A DNA stretch of 64,000 nt from Lunularia cruciata (lineage: Eukaryota; Streptophyta; Marchantiopsida; Lunulariales; Lunulariaceae), in the NCBI GenBank assembly GCA_948567375.1, contig OX419756.1:31288552-31352551 (forward strand), in the 5' to 3' direction. How positions within the stretch are numbered: position 1 is the first letter of the stretch; the number at the start of each line of letters is the position of its first letter. Below the pieces are notes generated by a model. The model ran no database searches and had not been told where the DNA came from. It saw only the letters and a list, made by a program, of their open reading frames with translations. Made by a program: the position numbers and the translations under genes. Below, in pieces: positions 44,054 through 55,978 of the stretch.

Positions 44054-47000
44054 ATGGGAAAACTTCCAGTTTTCTTTGGCAAGGATGGAGAAGATGTGGA
44101 GGCCTTTGTGAGAGACTTCAAGAGAGCTTGCATAGGAAACAATGAGAGGAGGAAGAATGAGTGGGCCTCATTATTACCAGATTTCTTTGAGGATGCAGCA
44201 CTTACATGGTATGAGTCAGAATACCAAAAGAGAGAGAGGAGAGAGAGGGAAGAGGAGTCTTGGGAGACTTTGACTTCAGCACTCATTGAGAACTTTCTTC
44301 CTGATGAGAGTTATGAGAGATTGATGAGTGAGGTTACATTTCTCAAGCAAGGAGATGGAGAGAAAGTGAGAGTCTATGTGGAAAGAGTGGAAAAGTTGGA
44401 GTCCAGATTTCGCATAGTGTTGAGGAAGGGTGGGGATGATGTGAAGACTACAATGATTGGCATAGGGGCCATGCTCACCAAGAATTTTGTGGGAGGATTG
44501 AGACCACAAATTAGAAGCAAGGTGAGATATGAGAAAACTTCTTCCAAGGTTGAAGCTATCAAGATCGCAATTCGTATGGAGGAGAGTTTGGAAGGGGATG
44601 AGAGTGATTTGGTGGTGAAAGAGGTTGTCCATCCTCCTCAAGGCTACAAGTATGGTGGAACTTCTGATACTTTGGTGGCAAGGGTTGCACCACAAGTAGT
44701 AGTTGCTCCAGTTCTTGCACCTCCACCAAAAGATCCACTCCAAACCATCACAAAACAACTTGCGGATCTCAAGATCAATGTGGTGCAACTATGGGAGAAG
44801 AGAGAGGTGGATCAGAATGTAGGGAGAGGGCCTAGGAGTTATGGAAACTATCCATATAGAGGAGGCCACCCAGCCAACAATTTCAATGATAGAAATTGTT
44901 TTGGTTGTGGAGGAAGAGGCCATATCCAAAGGAATTGTCCAAATTCCACTTACCATGGAGGAAGGGGTTATGAGGGAGCCAATAGAGGGAAAGAGGGAGG
45001 TAGTGAAACCCAAGTGGCTCATAATCCCAACAAAGGTAAGGGGATAGCATCCATAGATGTGGTTGAGAGCAAGTATGAGAAGGGAGAGTGCTCAAACTCC
45101 AAGGGTCTTAATTTGGAGCTTTTGGCACAAGAGAAGAAGAGAGCTCGTTTTGCAGAGGATGTTCACTCTTCTCAAGGATTTACTTCAAGCAAGGATACTC
45201 CTATGTCTATTAGGAGCACTCGCACCTCAACACCATCAACAACAAAGACTCCAAGGAAGAAGTTGGAGATGGAGGACTTCTTGATCTCAAAGCAACAATG
45301 GAACTACAATATGTTGGAGGATGTTAGTAGTCACAAGGCTAACATCACAGTGGGCCAATTAATTGCTTTAAACCTTACCTTGAGAAAGGAGCTTAGAGGT
45401 GGTTTGAGTTCTACAAGGAGCAAGAAGAAGAAGAAGGTAAAAGTTCCAGTATCAATGGGGGTGGTGGATGCCAAGCCAGCACCATGGGAGGCTTGTGAAT
45501 ATGCCTCCAAGATTGATGTGAGAGTGAATGGTCACAACATCAAGGATGCATTGGTTGATGGAGGATCAGCAGTGAATGCCATGTCAGAAAGGTTGATGAA
45601 GAAGTTGGGTATGATACCCTCAAGACCTTCAACATTTGTGGTGATCATGGCAAACAAGCAACAAGTTCGACCAATAGGGGTGATGGATAAGGTGGCAGTT
45701 TCAGTTATGGGAGTTCAAAATCTCATGACTTTCCAAGTCTTGAAGGATTCAAGCTATGACTTACTTCTTGGGAGGCCATGGTTGAGAGTAGCACGCACAA
45801 CTGATCGATGGCACAAAGGGTACTTGAGGATTGGGCCATCAAACCATAGAGTCATTGTTCCTGTGACTAACACCACCAACACTTCACATTCAGATACACC
45901 ATCTTCTGATTATTGGGAATCAAATTCTGAAGAAGGAGCTTCAGGTGTGGACACAAGCATGGAAGAGGAGACTTCCATGGAGGAGGATGAATCTGAATCT
46001 GATTCAGATGTGTATCCTTTGTGTTCTATGGATTTTGCACCTAAGCAAGAGGTTTTGAAGGACCCAAATAAATCACCATTGACACTTGAGGAGGTAGAGA
46101 GAAGGTTATCTACCCTCAAGTATGGTCCAAATGTTACCAAGGAGGAGAAGGTGAGATTTGAGGAGATTTTCCGCAAGTTCATCCATGTGTTTGCTTTTAG
46201 TTACAAGGATTTGAAGGGAGTCACCTTGGAGGAGCACAAGATAGAGGTAGAGTCACATGCAAGACCAATCCACCAAAAGCAACGTCGCATTAGCCCACCA
46301 ATATCTTGGGTTGTGAAAGAGGAGATTGATAAGCTCAAGGAGGCTGGATTTATCTTTGAGGTAGAGAATTCAGAATGGGTGTCTCCAATTGTCATTGTGA
46401 AGAAAAAGAATGGCAAGCTTCGGGTATGTGTGGATTACAAGAAGCTCAATGCGGTTACCAAGAAGGACTACTACCCATTGCCATTCATTGATGAGATCTT
46501 GGAGGAGGTTGTAGGTCATGAGAGGTACAGTTTTGGAGATGGTTATAGTGGATATAACCAAATCAAGATTGCACCAGAGCATCAACAACTCACCACATTC
46601 ACCACACCTTGGGGAACTTACGCTTTCAAGGTCATGCCTTTTGGGCTTTGCAATGCTCCAGCCACATTCCAACGGTTCATGAACAAGGTATTTGAACCTT
46701 TCATTGGGAAATTTGTGAGAGATTTCATTGATGACTTTTGTGTCTATGGGAGCAAGGAGGAGCACTTTGAGCACCTAATCAAAGTCTTGCAATGCTTGGA
46801 TGAGGCAAATGCATCACTCAACCAAGAGAAGTGCATTTTTGGATGTGAAGAAGGTCTACTTTTGGGGCACATCATCTCCAAGGATGGAATAGCAGTTGAT
46901 CCTGAGAAGGTGAGGAAAATCTCAGACCTTCCATTCCCTTCAAGCTTGATAAAGTTACGCCAATTCTTGGGGATGGTTGGGTACTATAGGAGGTTCATCT

Positions 47001-48880
47001 TCTCATTTTCCAAAAAGGCTTATGCATTGACCATCTACATGAAGAAGGGTGTAGATTACATGGTGATTTTGGAAGACAAGGAGGCTCTCAAAGCTTTTGA
47101 GGAGCTCAAGCAATCCCTTGTTGTAGCTCCAATTCTTGCTAAACCTGATTGGAGTAAACCTTTCATCCTCTACACTGATGCTTCTAATGTAGCTATAGGA
47201 TGCACTCTTAGTCAATTAGACCAAGATGGGCATGATCATCCAATAGCTTATGCTAGTAGGCAGATGGTTTCAGCAGAGAAGAACTACTCTGTCACGGAGA
47301 GAGAAGGGTTGGCAGTGATCTTTGGTCTCAAGAAGTTTAGACACTACTTGATTGGAGGGAAAGCCACCATTGTCACGGATCACAAGGCTTTGAAGTACAT
47401 CTTCAACAAGCCTAATGTTGAAGGGAGACTAGCAAGGTGGATGATACTCTTGTCTGAGTATGACTACACCATTGAAGATAGGCCAGGAAAGAAACATGCA
47501 AATGCTGATTTATTATCTAGAGCCTATGATCATGATGGAGATGAGCCAGTGGATGATTCCTTCTCGGATGAGGAGCTCATGACAATCTCAGTCACTCAAG
47601 AGGTTCTAATGGAGTACAAGGAGATTGTGGATTTTGTGACAAGAGGTAACTATCCAGAAGAAATGCATGCTAGGGAGAGGAAGGCCCTTGCAACAAGATC
47701 TAGACCTTACACAATGGTGGAGGATATTCTTTTTCACCAAGGAGCAGATGGTCTACTTTGAAGAGCAGTGGGTAAGGAAGAGTCTATCCTACTCATAAAG
47801 GAGTTTCATGAAGGTTTAGTATGTGGAGGACACTTTGCAGGAAAGGTGACTGCTTTCAAGATTCTAGATGCAGGTTACCATTGGAGAGGGATTTTCAAGG
47901 AATGTCTTGATTATTGCAAAACTTGTCATGTTTGTCAAGCTTTTGCTAGAAAGTCTATATCCACTCCACCACTTAGATCAATTCCATTGCTAGGACCTTT
48001 TGAGAAGTGGGGAATTGATTTTGTAGGTCCTCTCAATAGAACCCCAAGGAACAATCGGTACATTGTGGTAGTAACTGATTACCTTACTAAGTGGGTTGAG
48101 GCTAGACCATTGAGGGATAAGAATGAAGATGAAGTGGGTAGATTTCTTTATGAACGCATTATTACTAGGTTTGGATGCCCTTTGGAGTTAGTTTCTGATA
48201 GAGGAGGAGAGTTTACAGGAAGCATTACTACAGCCATGCTACGACATTTCTATATCACACATAGAGTAACTACATCCTATAAGCCAAATTCCAATGGCTT
48301 GGCAGAGAGAACCAATCAGACCTTGTGCATGATGTTGGCCAAAGATGCAGAAATGGAGGGGGCTAAACATCATTGGGACAAGAGGATTCATGCAGTTTTG
48401 TGGGAGTATAGGACAACCATGAAAACTTCCACCGGATATTCTCCATTTCAATTGTTGTATGGTATTGAGTCTACCTTACCTATTCACTTTGATCTTCCTA
48501 CCTTCCAAAGCATTCATAGGAGATTGAAGAAAGCACAAGGAGGTGATGCACAGAAGTCAAGGAAGGATCAACTCATGGAGTTGGAAGAGGCAAGAGCAGT
48601 TGCTATGGTTCGAGTGGAGCAAGCCCAAAGGAAACAAAAGGAGAGCTATGACAAGAGGCAAGGCAAGAAGAAGGTGGAGACTTTCAAAGAAGGTGATTGG
48701 GTAATGTTGTTTGATTCCATTCGATTCAAGAGAGTGCAAAAGAAGTTTTTGCCTAAGTACTTTGGACCTTTCATAGTGGAGAAGGTGTGGGGAAATTACA
48801 CCAATGATCTCAAGGAGTCGGGAGGAAGACACTTTGATAGGATTAACCATGATAAGTTGAAGATGTACCATAGAAGGTAG
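44054..48880 (+). CDS. gag-pol: Ty3/gypsy Gag-Pol polyprotein, single in-frame TGA
   Basis: One frame of about 1,607 sense codons runs from MGKLPVFFGKDG to YHRR, broken only by TGA at 47759-47761. The inverted copy has an Arg codon there, so this is a CGA-to-TGA change. In order: Gag capsid (residues 1-200), zinc knuckle CFGCGGRGHIQRNC (44897-44938), and protease VDGGSAVNAM near 45,557 (DGGS instead of DSG/DTG). RT has FGDGYSGYNQI, MPFGLCNAPATFQRF and FIDDFCVYG (FIDD rather than YLDD). RNase H has LYTDASNVAIG, EREGLAVIFGL and VTDHKALKY. The integrase has an HHCC finger (47,806-47,940), catalytic DFVG, SDRGGEF and LAERTNQ, and a GPF-type C-terminus (LPKYFGPFIVEKV). There is no chromodomain and no methyltransferase. 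Confidence 0.9.
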
Positions 48881-48914
48881 AGAGACCTTCACTTTGACGA
48901 CAAAGTGAAAACTT

Positions 48915-48928
48915 AGTCCGGGGGTAAA
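48915..48928 (+). promoter_or_regulatory. polypurine tract of the young element
   Basis: CCGGGGGTAAA lies directly before the TGTAACA start of the 3' LTR. It is the plus-strand primer site, and the same tract precedes the reverse LTR on the minus strand. Confidence 0.6.
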
Positions 48929-49605
48929 TGTAACAACCATTTGTGCATGTGTGTGGTATTGTGATATTTAGCTTGGTATTACAAGTACTTAAGAGATATT
49001 ATTTATATAGAGATAAAGGATGGTTCTATATTAGTCATGGTTAGCTAAAGTTAGTCATAGCTAAGATAGATGGGACCTTACTTTAGAGGAAGTAGAAAAG
49101 ATGAGCACCACTATTTTGGATTTTAGGTTGTTGACTTGGTATTATTCCTAGGTGTTTGGCTTTGAGGAAAGAGTTGAGAACTCTTGGGCCCGCAAGCCTT
49201 TTTGTTTTGGATTCTTCTTTATTCCAAGGATAGCCCATGTGAAGGAATCCTTGACTTAGTGGTTGGGTGAAGATAAGACCACATGCTTAGGGGAATATGC
49301 CCATGTGAATGGATATTCCATTCTACTTTTTGACTTTACTTGACTTTTAGTCTAGTAACTTGAGTTACTTTGGTAATTAGTAACTTTGGTACGTAACTAT
49401 TTCACAGTATATATACAAGGGGTGAGGAGGTACTCATCATCCTTTCATTTACAACTATCTCTCTCTCATTGAGTTCTCTAGTGAGCAATGTCTTGAGCCT
49501 TGGAGGAGTATGATGGAGTTTGGGTTCCTTGCCTTCTTAGTCCATGGTGCGCTACCATAATAGCCATCAGAGGTTCATCCTGAGTGAGAGACAGGCCGGC
49601 TCACA
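48929..49605 (+). repeat. 3' LTR of the young element
   Basis: The 677 bases run from TGTAACAACC to GGCTCACA and are followed by the GTAC duplication. The LTR is nearly identical to the reverse LTR at 39052-39741. A TATATA-like motif (GTATATATACAAGGGG, about 49,408) is a plausible promoter box in the LTR. Confidence 0.85.
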
Positions 49606-49858
49606 GTACACATTTTTAGGAGTGGTCATTTCAAGAGAGTTAAGTTCTCATGAATGAGGAGTGTAGTTCAACCAAAAGCATATTGAGTGTTTAGACTCAT
49701 CTTGGGAGTATGGAGTGCCATCAAAAGTGGAAATTAAGATAATGTAAGTTTCCTCAAAGAGTTGAAGTGATAGTAGTGGTTGATATGAAGAAAATAGAGT
49801 TTAGAGTAGAATTTGAAGAGAGTGTCAGAGGATTCAAAGACCTTCACCATTTGGGGAA

Positions 49859-50182
49859 TTGAGTGATTCTAAGTGCTTCTTATGTGGAGAAAAAGAATAC
49901 AATGCAAGTTCATGTTTATTGAGTCTTGAGAGGAAGGGATTGAGAGAAAGGACAAGCTTACTTGACTTGGGATTACATGTTGTATCTTCTTCACCAAGAT
50001 TGGGAGGGAGGAGGTTTAGGACCAAGGAGTTGTGTGAGGTTTGTGGATTGGAAGGGCTTCCAAAGAGCCATGAGTGTAAAGGAGTAGTAATATTGTTGAA
50101 GACCTTTGTGAAGGATCTTGGAGAGAGTCCTAGTACTACTACAAAGAAACTACCACCCTCATCAGAAAGTTCTCAAGATTAG
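49859..50182 (+). pseudogene. accessory zinc-knuckle ORF of the old element
   Basis: These 107 codons without a stop correspond to residues about 52-157 of the ORF at 43346-43819. The first knuckle is damaged (GH changed to EY), but CEVCGLEGLPKSHEC is kept. The N-terminal third lies in another frame upstream. Survival of this frame while gag beside it decays may be chance or may reflect later inactivation. Confidence 0.55.
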
Positions 50183-50409
50183 TGATGGAGATAATCTTTT
50201 AGTTGATAGATGAAATATCCATGAGAGTTCATTTAATTTGCACCTTTGGATTTGATCATGCCATAGAAATCATGGAGCAACCTAAATCCATTGTACTATC
50301 TTGAGTGGATTACTCTCAAATGGTGCTAGTCATGTATATACGCTATTAATTATAGTGTGAGAGAGAAAATAGACCAAAAAAAGAAGATGAGAAAGGTAGT
50401 GAGAGGTTA

Positions 50410-51528
50410 AGATGTGGAAATTTCTGGTTTTCCTTGGCAAAAATGGAGAAGATTTGAGGCTTTTGTAAGAGACTTCAAGAGGGCTTGCATAGGAAACAAA
50501 GAAAGGAAGAAGAAAGAGTGGGCATTACTACCGGATTTCTTTGAGGATGCAACTCTTACATAATATAAGTCAAAATACCAAAAGAGAGAGAGGAAAGATA
50601 TGCAAGAGAAGTCTTGGAAAAGTTTGACTATAACACTCAATGAGAAATTTCTTTTGGATGAGAGTTATGAAAGATTGATGAATGAGGTTACCTTTCTCAA
50701 GAAAGGAGATGGAGAGAAAGTGAGTGTCTATGTAGAAAGAGTGGAGAAGTTAGAGTCCAATTTCCGCATAGTGTTGAGGAAGAGTGGAGATAATATGGAG
50801 ACTACCATGACTGGGATAGGAGCCATGCTCACCAAGAATTTTGTGGGAAGGTTGAAACTACAAATTAGAAGCAAGGTGAGATATGAGAAACCTTCTACCA
50901 AGATAGAAGCTACCAAAATGCAATTCATACTGAAGAGAGTTTGGAAGGGGATGAGATTGATTTGGTGGTAAAGGAGATTGTACATCTTCTAAAATTAGGA
51001 TGGGCTTTTGATCCATTGGTGGCAAGGGTGACACCAAAAATAGTAATTGCTCATGTTCTTGCATCTCCACCAAAAGATCTCCTTCAATTTATCATGAAGC
51101 AACTTGTAGATCTCAAGGTCAATGTAGTACAACTATGGGTGAAAATAGAGGTGGACCAAAATTTTAGAAGAGGATATGGAAACTATCTATATAGAGGAGG
51201 GCCAACCAACTAGCAATTTCAATGATAGAAATTTCTTTTGGCGTGAAGGTAGAGATCACATCCAAAGGAACTACCCAAATTCCACGGACCATGGGGGAAG
51301 GGGTTATGAGAGGGAAAATAGAGAGGGGAGGTGTTGAAGCTCAAGTATCTTTTGAGGTAAGGAAATAACATCCATAAATGTGGAGAGCAAATAAGGGAAG
51401 GTCTTAACTTGGAGCTTTTGGCGCAAGAGAAAAAGAGAGCATATTTTGTAGATGATATAAAATCTTCTCAATAATTCACTACTAGCAAGAATAGTTGAAT
51501 GCACACAAGGAGTACTTGCAATACTAGA
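50410..51528 (+). pseudogene. gag of the old Ty3 element
   Basis: The region is collinear with 44054-45,230. Recognisable pieces are FLLDESYERLMNEVTFLKKGDG, VYVERVEKLESNFRIVLRK and TGIGAMLTKNFVGRLKLQIR. Small deletions and stops break it into frames at 50600-50971 and 50941-51213. The zinc-knuckle region (about 51,230) has lost most Cys codons. It ends at CTAGA, where a solo LTR is inserted. Confidence 0.75.
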
Positions 51529-53464
51529 TGTGACAACCCGGCAAATATCACTTTTGCGGTAATCAAGTAAGTAAAGTTTGTTCCCGCAGAGATACTAGTA
51601 AAAAATGTCCAAATACAAAGTCAAAAGTCACAATGTAATTCTTCTTGAGTTCTTCTTTAATCTCTCAGGTAGAAACCATACCCAAAAGAGAGTAACAAGC
51701 ACTAATTTGCAGTCTTGTCACAACAATCTACCACACTTAATCACAATTCCATCAAATCTTTCCAAACAATCTTGATTGTGATGATTCAAGCTCTCTCAAA
51801 AATGGCATTTCATTGCAAAATGACTTTGCTTCAAAATTGTGTTCCACCCCTCCACTGAAGGCACAACTTCCTTGATCAAAATTGATTCACATCAACACTG
51901 TGCTGCACTCACAAATGTAGAATACTACTAAACTACAATTCCTCTCAGATCTGTCAAGGCATTGCTTTGATTGCACTTCACTCAGGATCAAACACACAAA
52001 ATGAAGATCAAGGTTGCGGAATCCAACATCCAACAAACACACTAACTTGCACTTCAAATTTCTTCAAACACTCACAAACACAATCACAAAGTTGACACTC
52101 AAAATCAAGCTCAAGCGATGAGCACTGCTTCACAGCACTTTGCTTTCTCTATTCTCAAAAATTATGAGCACTAAACAACATAAGATTACAAATGCCACTC
52201 TTAAATAGTAAAGCAAATGGCAATTCTAACAACTATACCGTTTCCTAACAACTCTTCTAACCTATAGATCCAAAATGACAATGCACCTCTTTATATCTTC
52301 CTCTTCAAATCTCAAATTTGTTACTAATCCGATCCAATGTCTACTTCTTCCTCGGCTTTCAAACCCGATCCCAAAGTAACTTCACTCAATACTACTCTAT
52401 CTTCGGGTTTCATAACTCCTAACTCCTCTACTAATTCTAACAGTTCTCTTTCCTAATCTGCAATTCCACAAGCAAGTAATCTATCTTACTCCTTATCTCC
52501 CGACCCACATTCTCTAATATCTCTGATGGTAACTCCAAAGACATCTGCACTCCTACTTCATCTACTTTGGGTCTAGCTACTATCAATTCCTTTGCTAATT
52601 CTACTATGTTCTCATCAAGAATTGTAATTGAAAGCATGGGTACACTTTCTATGCCTTCAATTTGTAACCCACTTTCCCCCAATCACTCATGTAATTGACC
52701 CAAAGACACTTACAGTCTCATCTTGCACTTCGGGTTTATTCACTACTACTTTTTTCCTCTAATTCTATTCTATCTTCAATCAAAATTGAAATTGAAATCA
52801 TAGGTATCCTAATTATCTATTTTTTCCTCTATTCTAACTCTCTCTAATACCTTTGGCAGGATTCCCAAAGTCACTTTCATTGCACTCCAAGGTTTGACCA
52901 CCTTGAGTTGAATCATATTTATCTTAAGGTGAAGTCTTTAGACTCGAAGTCTTGTAAACCCGAAGTCCAAAGTCCGAAGTCACATTGACCCAAAGACACC
53001 AACCCGAAGACATTAAACTACTCTGTACATCTACTCCCAAAACTTCAAATGCTTTTAACTTCTTGTACAAACCTCTTAACTCTACAATTTTGGTGGCAAT
53101 GGAAAGCCCTGAATGAGAGGCTTCCAACGAGATATAGCACGCATGATTTGGACTTCTCATCATTGAGATATCACCCCCGCAGTAATCCTAACTTGGAACC
53201 TTTATTCCGAAGCAAAGAAACCTTCCTTCGGCGTCTACCCTCCTTTGGCGTCTGACCTCCTTCTTCTTCTTCCTCTAACATGAATTACACTTCTTTGGGT
53301 TTTGATCCGATCCAAGCATTTCTTCCTCTTACACAAAGTCGACTTCCTTGAGCTTGATCAAAACACAAGTTTCTCCTCATTTCTTCTCCATTTGGTTTCA
53401 ATTTGGTTTCAACAAGGCACTTCTTCTTCTAAACTCATCCAAAATGAAAAATATGGGTACCACA
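51529..53464 (-). mobile_element. solo LTR, 1.94 kb, minus orientation
   Basis: On the minus strand it runs TGTGGTACCC to GGGTTGTCACA, with a perfect 5-bp target duplication CTAGA (51524-51528 and 53465-53469). It matches 54823-56737 in inverted orientation. No gag or pol is inside, so it is a solo LTR of a long-LTR family or a non-coding element of LTR type. It contains a diverged GAAGTC/CCGAAG tract (52,930-53,010) equivalent to the heptamer array of the other copy. Confidence 0.75.
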
Positions 53465-54822
53465 CTAGATCAACACCATCAACAAAGACTCCAAGGAAGA
53501 AGTCAAGGATGGATTAAGTCTTGATCTCAAAGCAACAATGAGGCTACAATGTGTTGGTAGTCATAAGGCCAACATCACAATGGGTCAAGTGATTGCTTTA
53601 AATCCTATCTTGAGGAATGAGCTTAGGGGTGGTTTGAGTTCTACAAGGAGCAAGATAAAGAAGAAAGCAAAAGCTTTGATATCAATGGGGGTGGTGGATC
53701 TCATGGTCCTAGGACCATGAGAAGCTTGTGAATATGCATCCAAATACATGCAAGGGTGCATGGTCACAACATTAAGGATGCATTGGTTGATGGAAGATTT
53801 ATGATGAATACAATATTAGAGAAGTTGATGAAGAAGTTGGGTATGGTACCCTCTAGACCTTCAACATTTGTAGTGATCATGGCAAACAAGAAACAAGTTT
53901 GACCAATGGGTGTGATAGACAAGATAATAGTATCAATTATGGGAGTTCAAAATCTCATGACTTTCCAAGTTTTGAAAAATATAATTATGATTTGCTACTT
54001 GGGATACCATGGTTAAGAGTAATTCAAATAACTAATTGATGGCACAAGAGATACTTGAGAATTGGGCCATCAAACCATTGGGTTGTAGTTCATACAACCA
54101 ACACCAACCACTCTTCACATTCAAAAACACCATCTTTTAATTATTGGGAATTGGATTCAAAAGGAGGAGCTTTATGTGAGGACACAAGGAAGAAGAGACC
54201 CTATCAAAGGAGGATGACAATAAATTTGATTCAAATATTCATCCCTTGTGTGCTCTGGATTTTGTGCCTAAGCCAAAGGTTTTGAAAGACCTTGATAAAT
54301 CAACATTCACACTAGAGGATATAGAGAGGAGGCTATCTACTCTCAAGTATGGTCCAAATGTTACAAGAATAAGGTAAGATTTGAGGAGATTCTTCATAAA
54401 TTTATCCATGTGTTTGCTTTTAGTTCCAAGGATCTCAAGAAAGTCACCTTGGAGGAGCATTAGATAGAGGTGGAAGAGCATGCAAGACTAATCTACCAAA
54501 AGAAATGTCACATTAGACCACCAATAGCTTTGGTTATGAATGAGTAGATTGATAAGCTCAAGGAAGCTGAGTTTATTTTTGAGGTGTAGAATTCAAAATA
54601 GGTGTCTCTAAGTGTGATTTTGAAGAAGAAGAATGGCAAGCTTCATGAATGTGTTGATTACAAGAAGCTCATGTTGTTACCAAGAAAGACTACTGCTCCT
54701 TGCTATTCATTGATGAGATCTTGGAGGAGGTTGCGGGTCATGAGAGGTAAAATTTTTGGGGATGGTTATAATGGCTACAACTAAATCAAGATTGCACTAG
54801 AGCATTAATAACTTTACCATAT
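53465..54822 (+). pseudogene. protease and RT N-terminus of the old Ty3 element
   Basis: The region is collinear with 45,225-46,600. It reads SHKANITMGQVIALN, GGLSSTRSKIKKKAK, then KLGMVPSRPSTFVVIMANK, PSNHWVVVHTTNT, EDIERRLSTLKYGPNV, KKKNGKLHECVDYKKL. Stops occur about every 30 codons. It is interrupted at CATAT (54818-54822) by the second solo LTR. Confidence 0.75.
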
Positions 54823-55258
54823 TGTGGTACCCACATTTTTCATTTTGGACGAGTTTTGAAGAAGAAATGGCTTGCTGAAACCAAATTGAAATCAAATGGA
54901 GAAGAAATGAGTGCAAACTTGTGTTTTGATCAAACCCGAGGAAGTCGACTTCATGTAAGAGGAAGAATGGCTCGGTTTGGATCAGACCCGAAGAAGCTTA
55001 CTTCGTGTCAGAGGAGGGAAAAAACTCGGAGCAGACGTTAAGGAGGGCAGACGCCGAAGGAGAAATAGAAGTTGCAGGTCAGGATTCTTGCGGGGGCCAT
55101 ATCTCAATGACTGGAACTCCAAATCAAGCGTGTTATATCTCGTTGGAAGCGCCTTGTTCAGGGCTTTCCATTGCTACCAAAATCGCAAAGTTTGGAGGTC
55201 TGTAGAAGAAGTTACAAGCATTTGAAGTTTCTGGAGTAAGTGTACTTCGGGTCAAAGT

Positions 55259-55308
55259 GACTTCGGACTTCGGACTTCGTACTTCGGACTTCGTACTTCG
55301 GACTTCGG
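55259..55308 (+). repeat. heptanucleotide ACTTCGG/ACTTCGT array
   Basis: About seven units of ACTTCGG alternating with ACTTCGT lie inside the solo LTR, with further single units on both sides (55,243 and 55,318). The equivalent region of the inverted copy has only a few diverged units. Confidence 0.7.
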
Positions 55309-55972
55309 GTTTACATGACTTCGGGTCTAAAGACTTTGCCTCAAGATGAAGATAACTAAATCAGAGGTAGCCGGACCTCCGAGTGCAGTGAAGGTGTTTT
55401 TGAGAGTTTTGCGAGAGGGATCAGAGGAAGTTAGAGTAGGGAAAGAAGATAGTTAGGATACATATGACTTCAATTTCAGTTCTGATTGAAGATGGAACAT
55501 GAATTGAAAGAGAAGTAGCAGTAGTGAATAAACCCGAAGTGCAAGATCAGATAGGAAGTGTCTTCGGGTCAGTTACATGAGTGATTAGGGGAAAGTGGGT
55601 TACAAATTGAAGGTGTAGATAGTGTATTCATGCTTTCAATTACAGTTCTTGATGAGGACACAGTAGAATTAATAAAAGAATTGATAATAGTTAGACCCGA
55701 GGTAAGAGAGATAGGAGTGCAGGTGTCTTCGGATTTGACATTTGACACTTTAGAGAAGAGTGGGTCGGGAGATAAAGATTTAGAAGGCTTAACTATGATA
55801 GGAATTTCATATTAGGAAGGAGAAATGTTAGAATTAGTGGAGGAATTAGGAGTTGTGAAACCCAAGGACAAAATAGTAGGAAGTAAGATTACTTCGGGTT
55901 TGGGTTTGAAAGCCGAGGAAGAAGTAGACATCGGATCGGATTAGTAACCGATTTGAGATTTGAAGGGGCAGA

Positions 55973-55978
55973 TATAAA
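55973..55978 (+). promoter_or_regulatory. TATA box candidate in the 1.9-kb LTR
   Basis: TATAAA sits in GATATAAAGAGG, about two-thirds into the LTR, as expected at the U3/R boundary. No other TATA-like site is as good in this LTR. Confidence 0.4.

Larger units (their letters stand above)
38710..49605 (+). mobile_element. young Ty3/gypsy element with inverted duplication of its 3' half
   Basis: It is inserted in the leader of the old relative with a 4-bp duplication GTAC (38706-38709 and 49606-49609). The order is: forward 5' LTR fragment (38710-39050); a complete reverse LTR (39052-39741) attached to a reverse 3' half of pol (to 42742) and a reverse LTR fragment (42733-42989); then a forward leader, an accessory ORF, gag-pol (44054-48880), and a 3' LTR (48929-49605). 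The reverse segment matches 45,955-49,605 nearly base for base. The forward gag-pol has one nonsense codon only, so the insertion is recent. Confidence 0.85.

Noticed and set aside
51529-53464. A CRISPR-like or satellite array because of repeated segments in three places
   Set aside because: Target duplications and TG...CA ends show transposable LTRs, not an array.
55259-55308. Heptamer array as an interstitial telomere repeat
   Set aside because: The unit ACTTCGG is not TTTAGGG, and the array lies inside an LTR.
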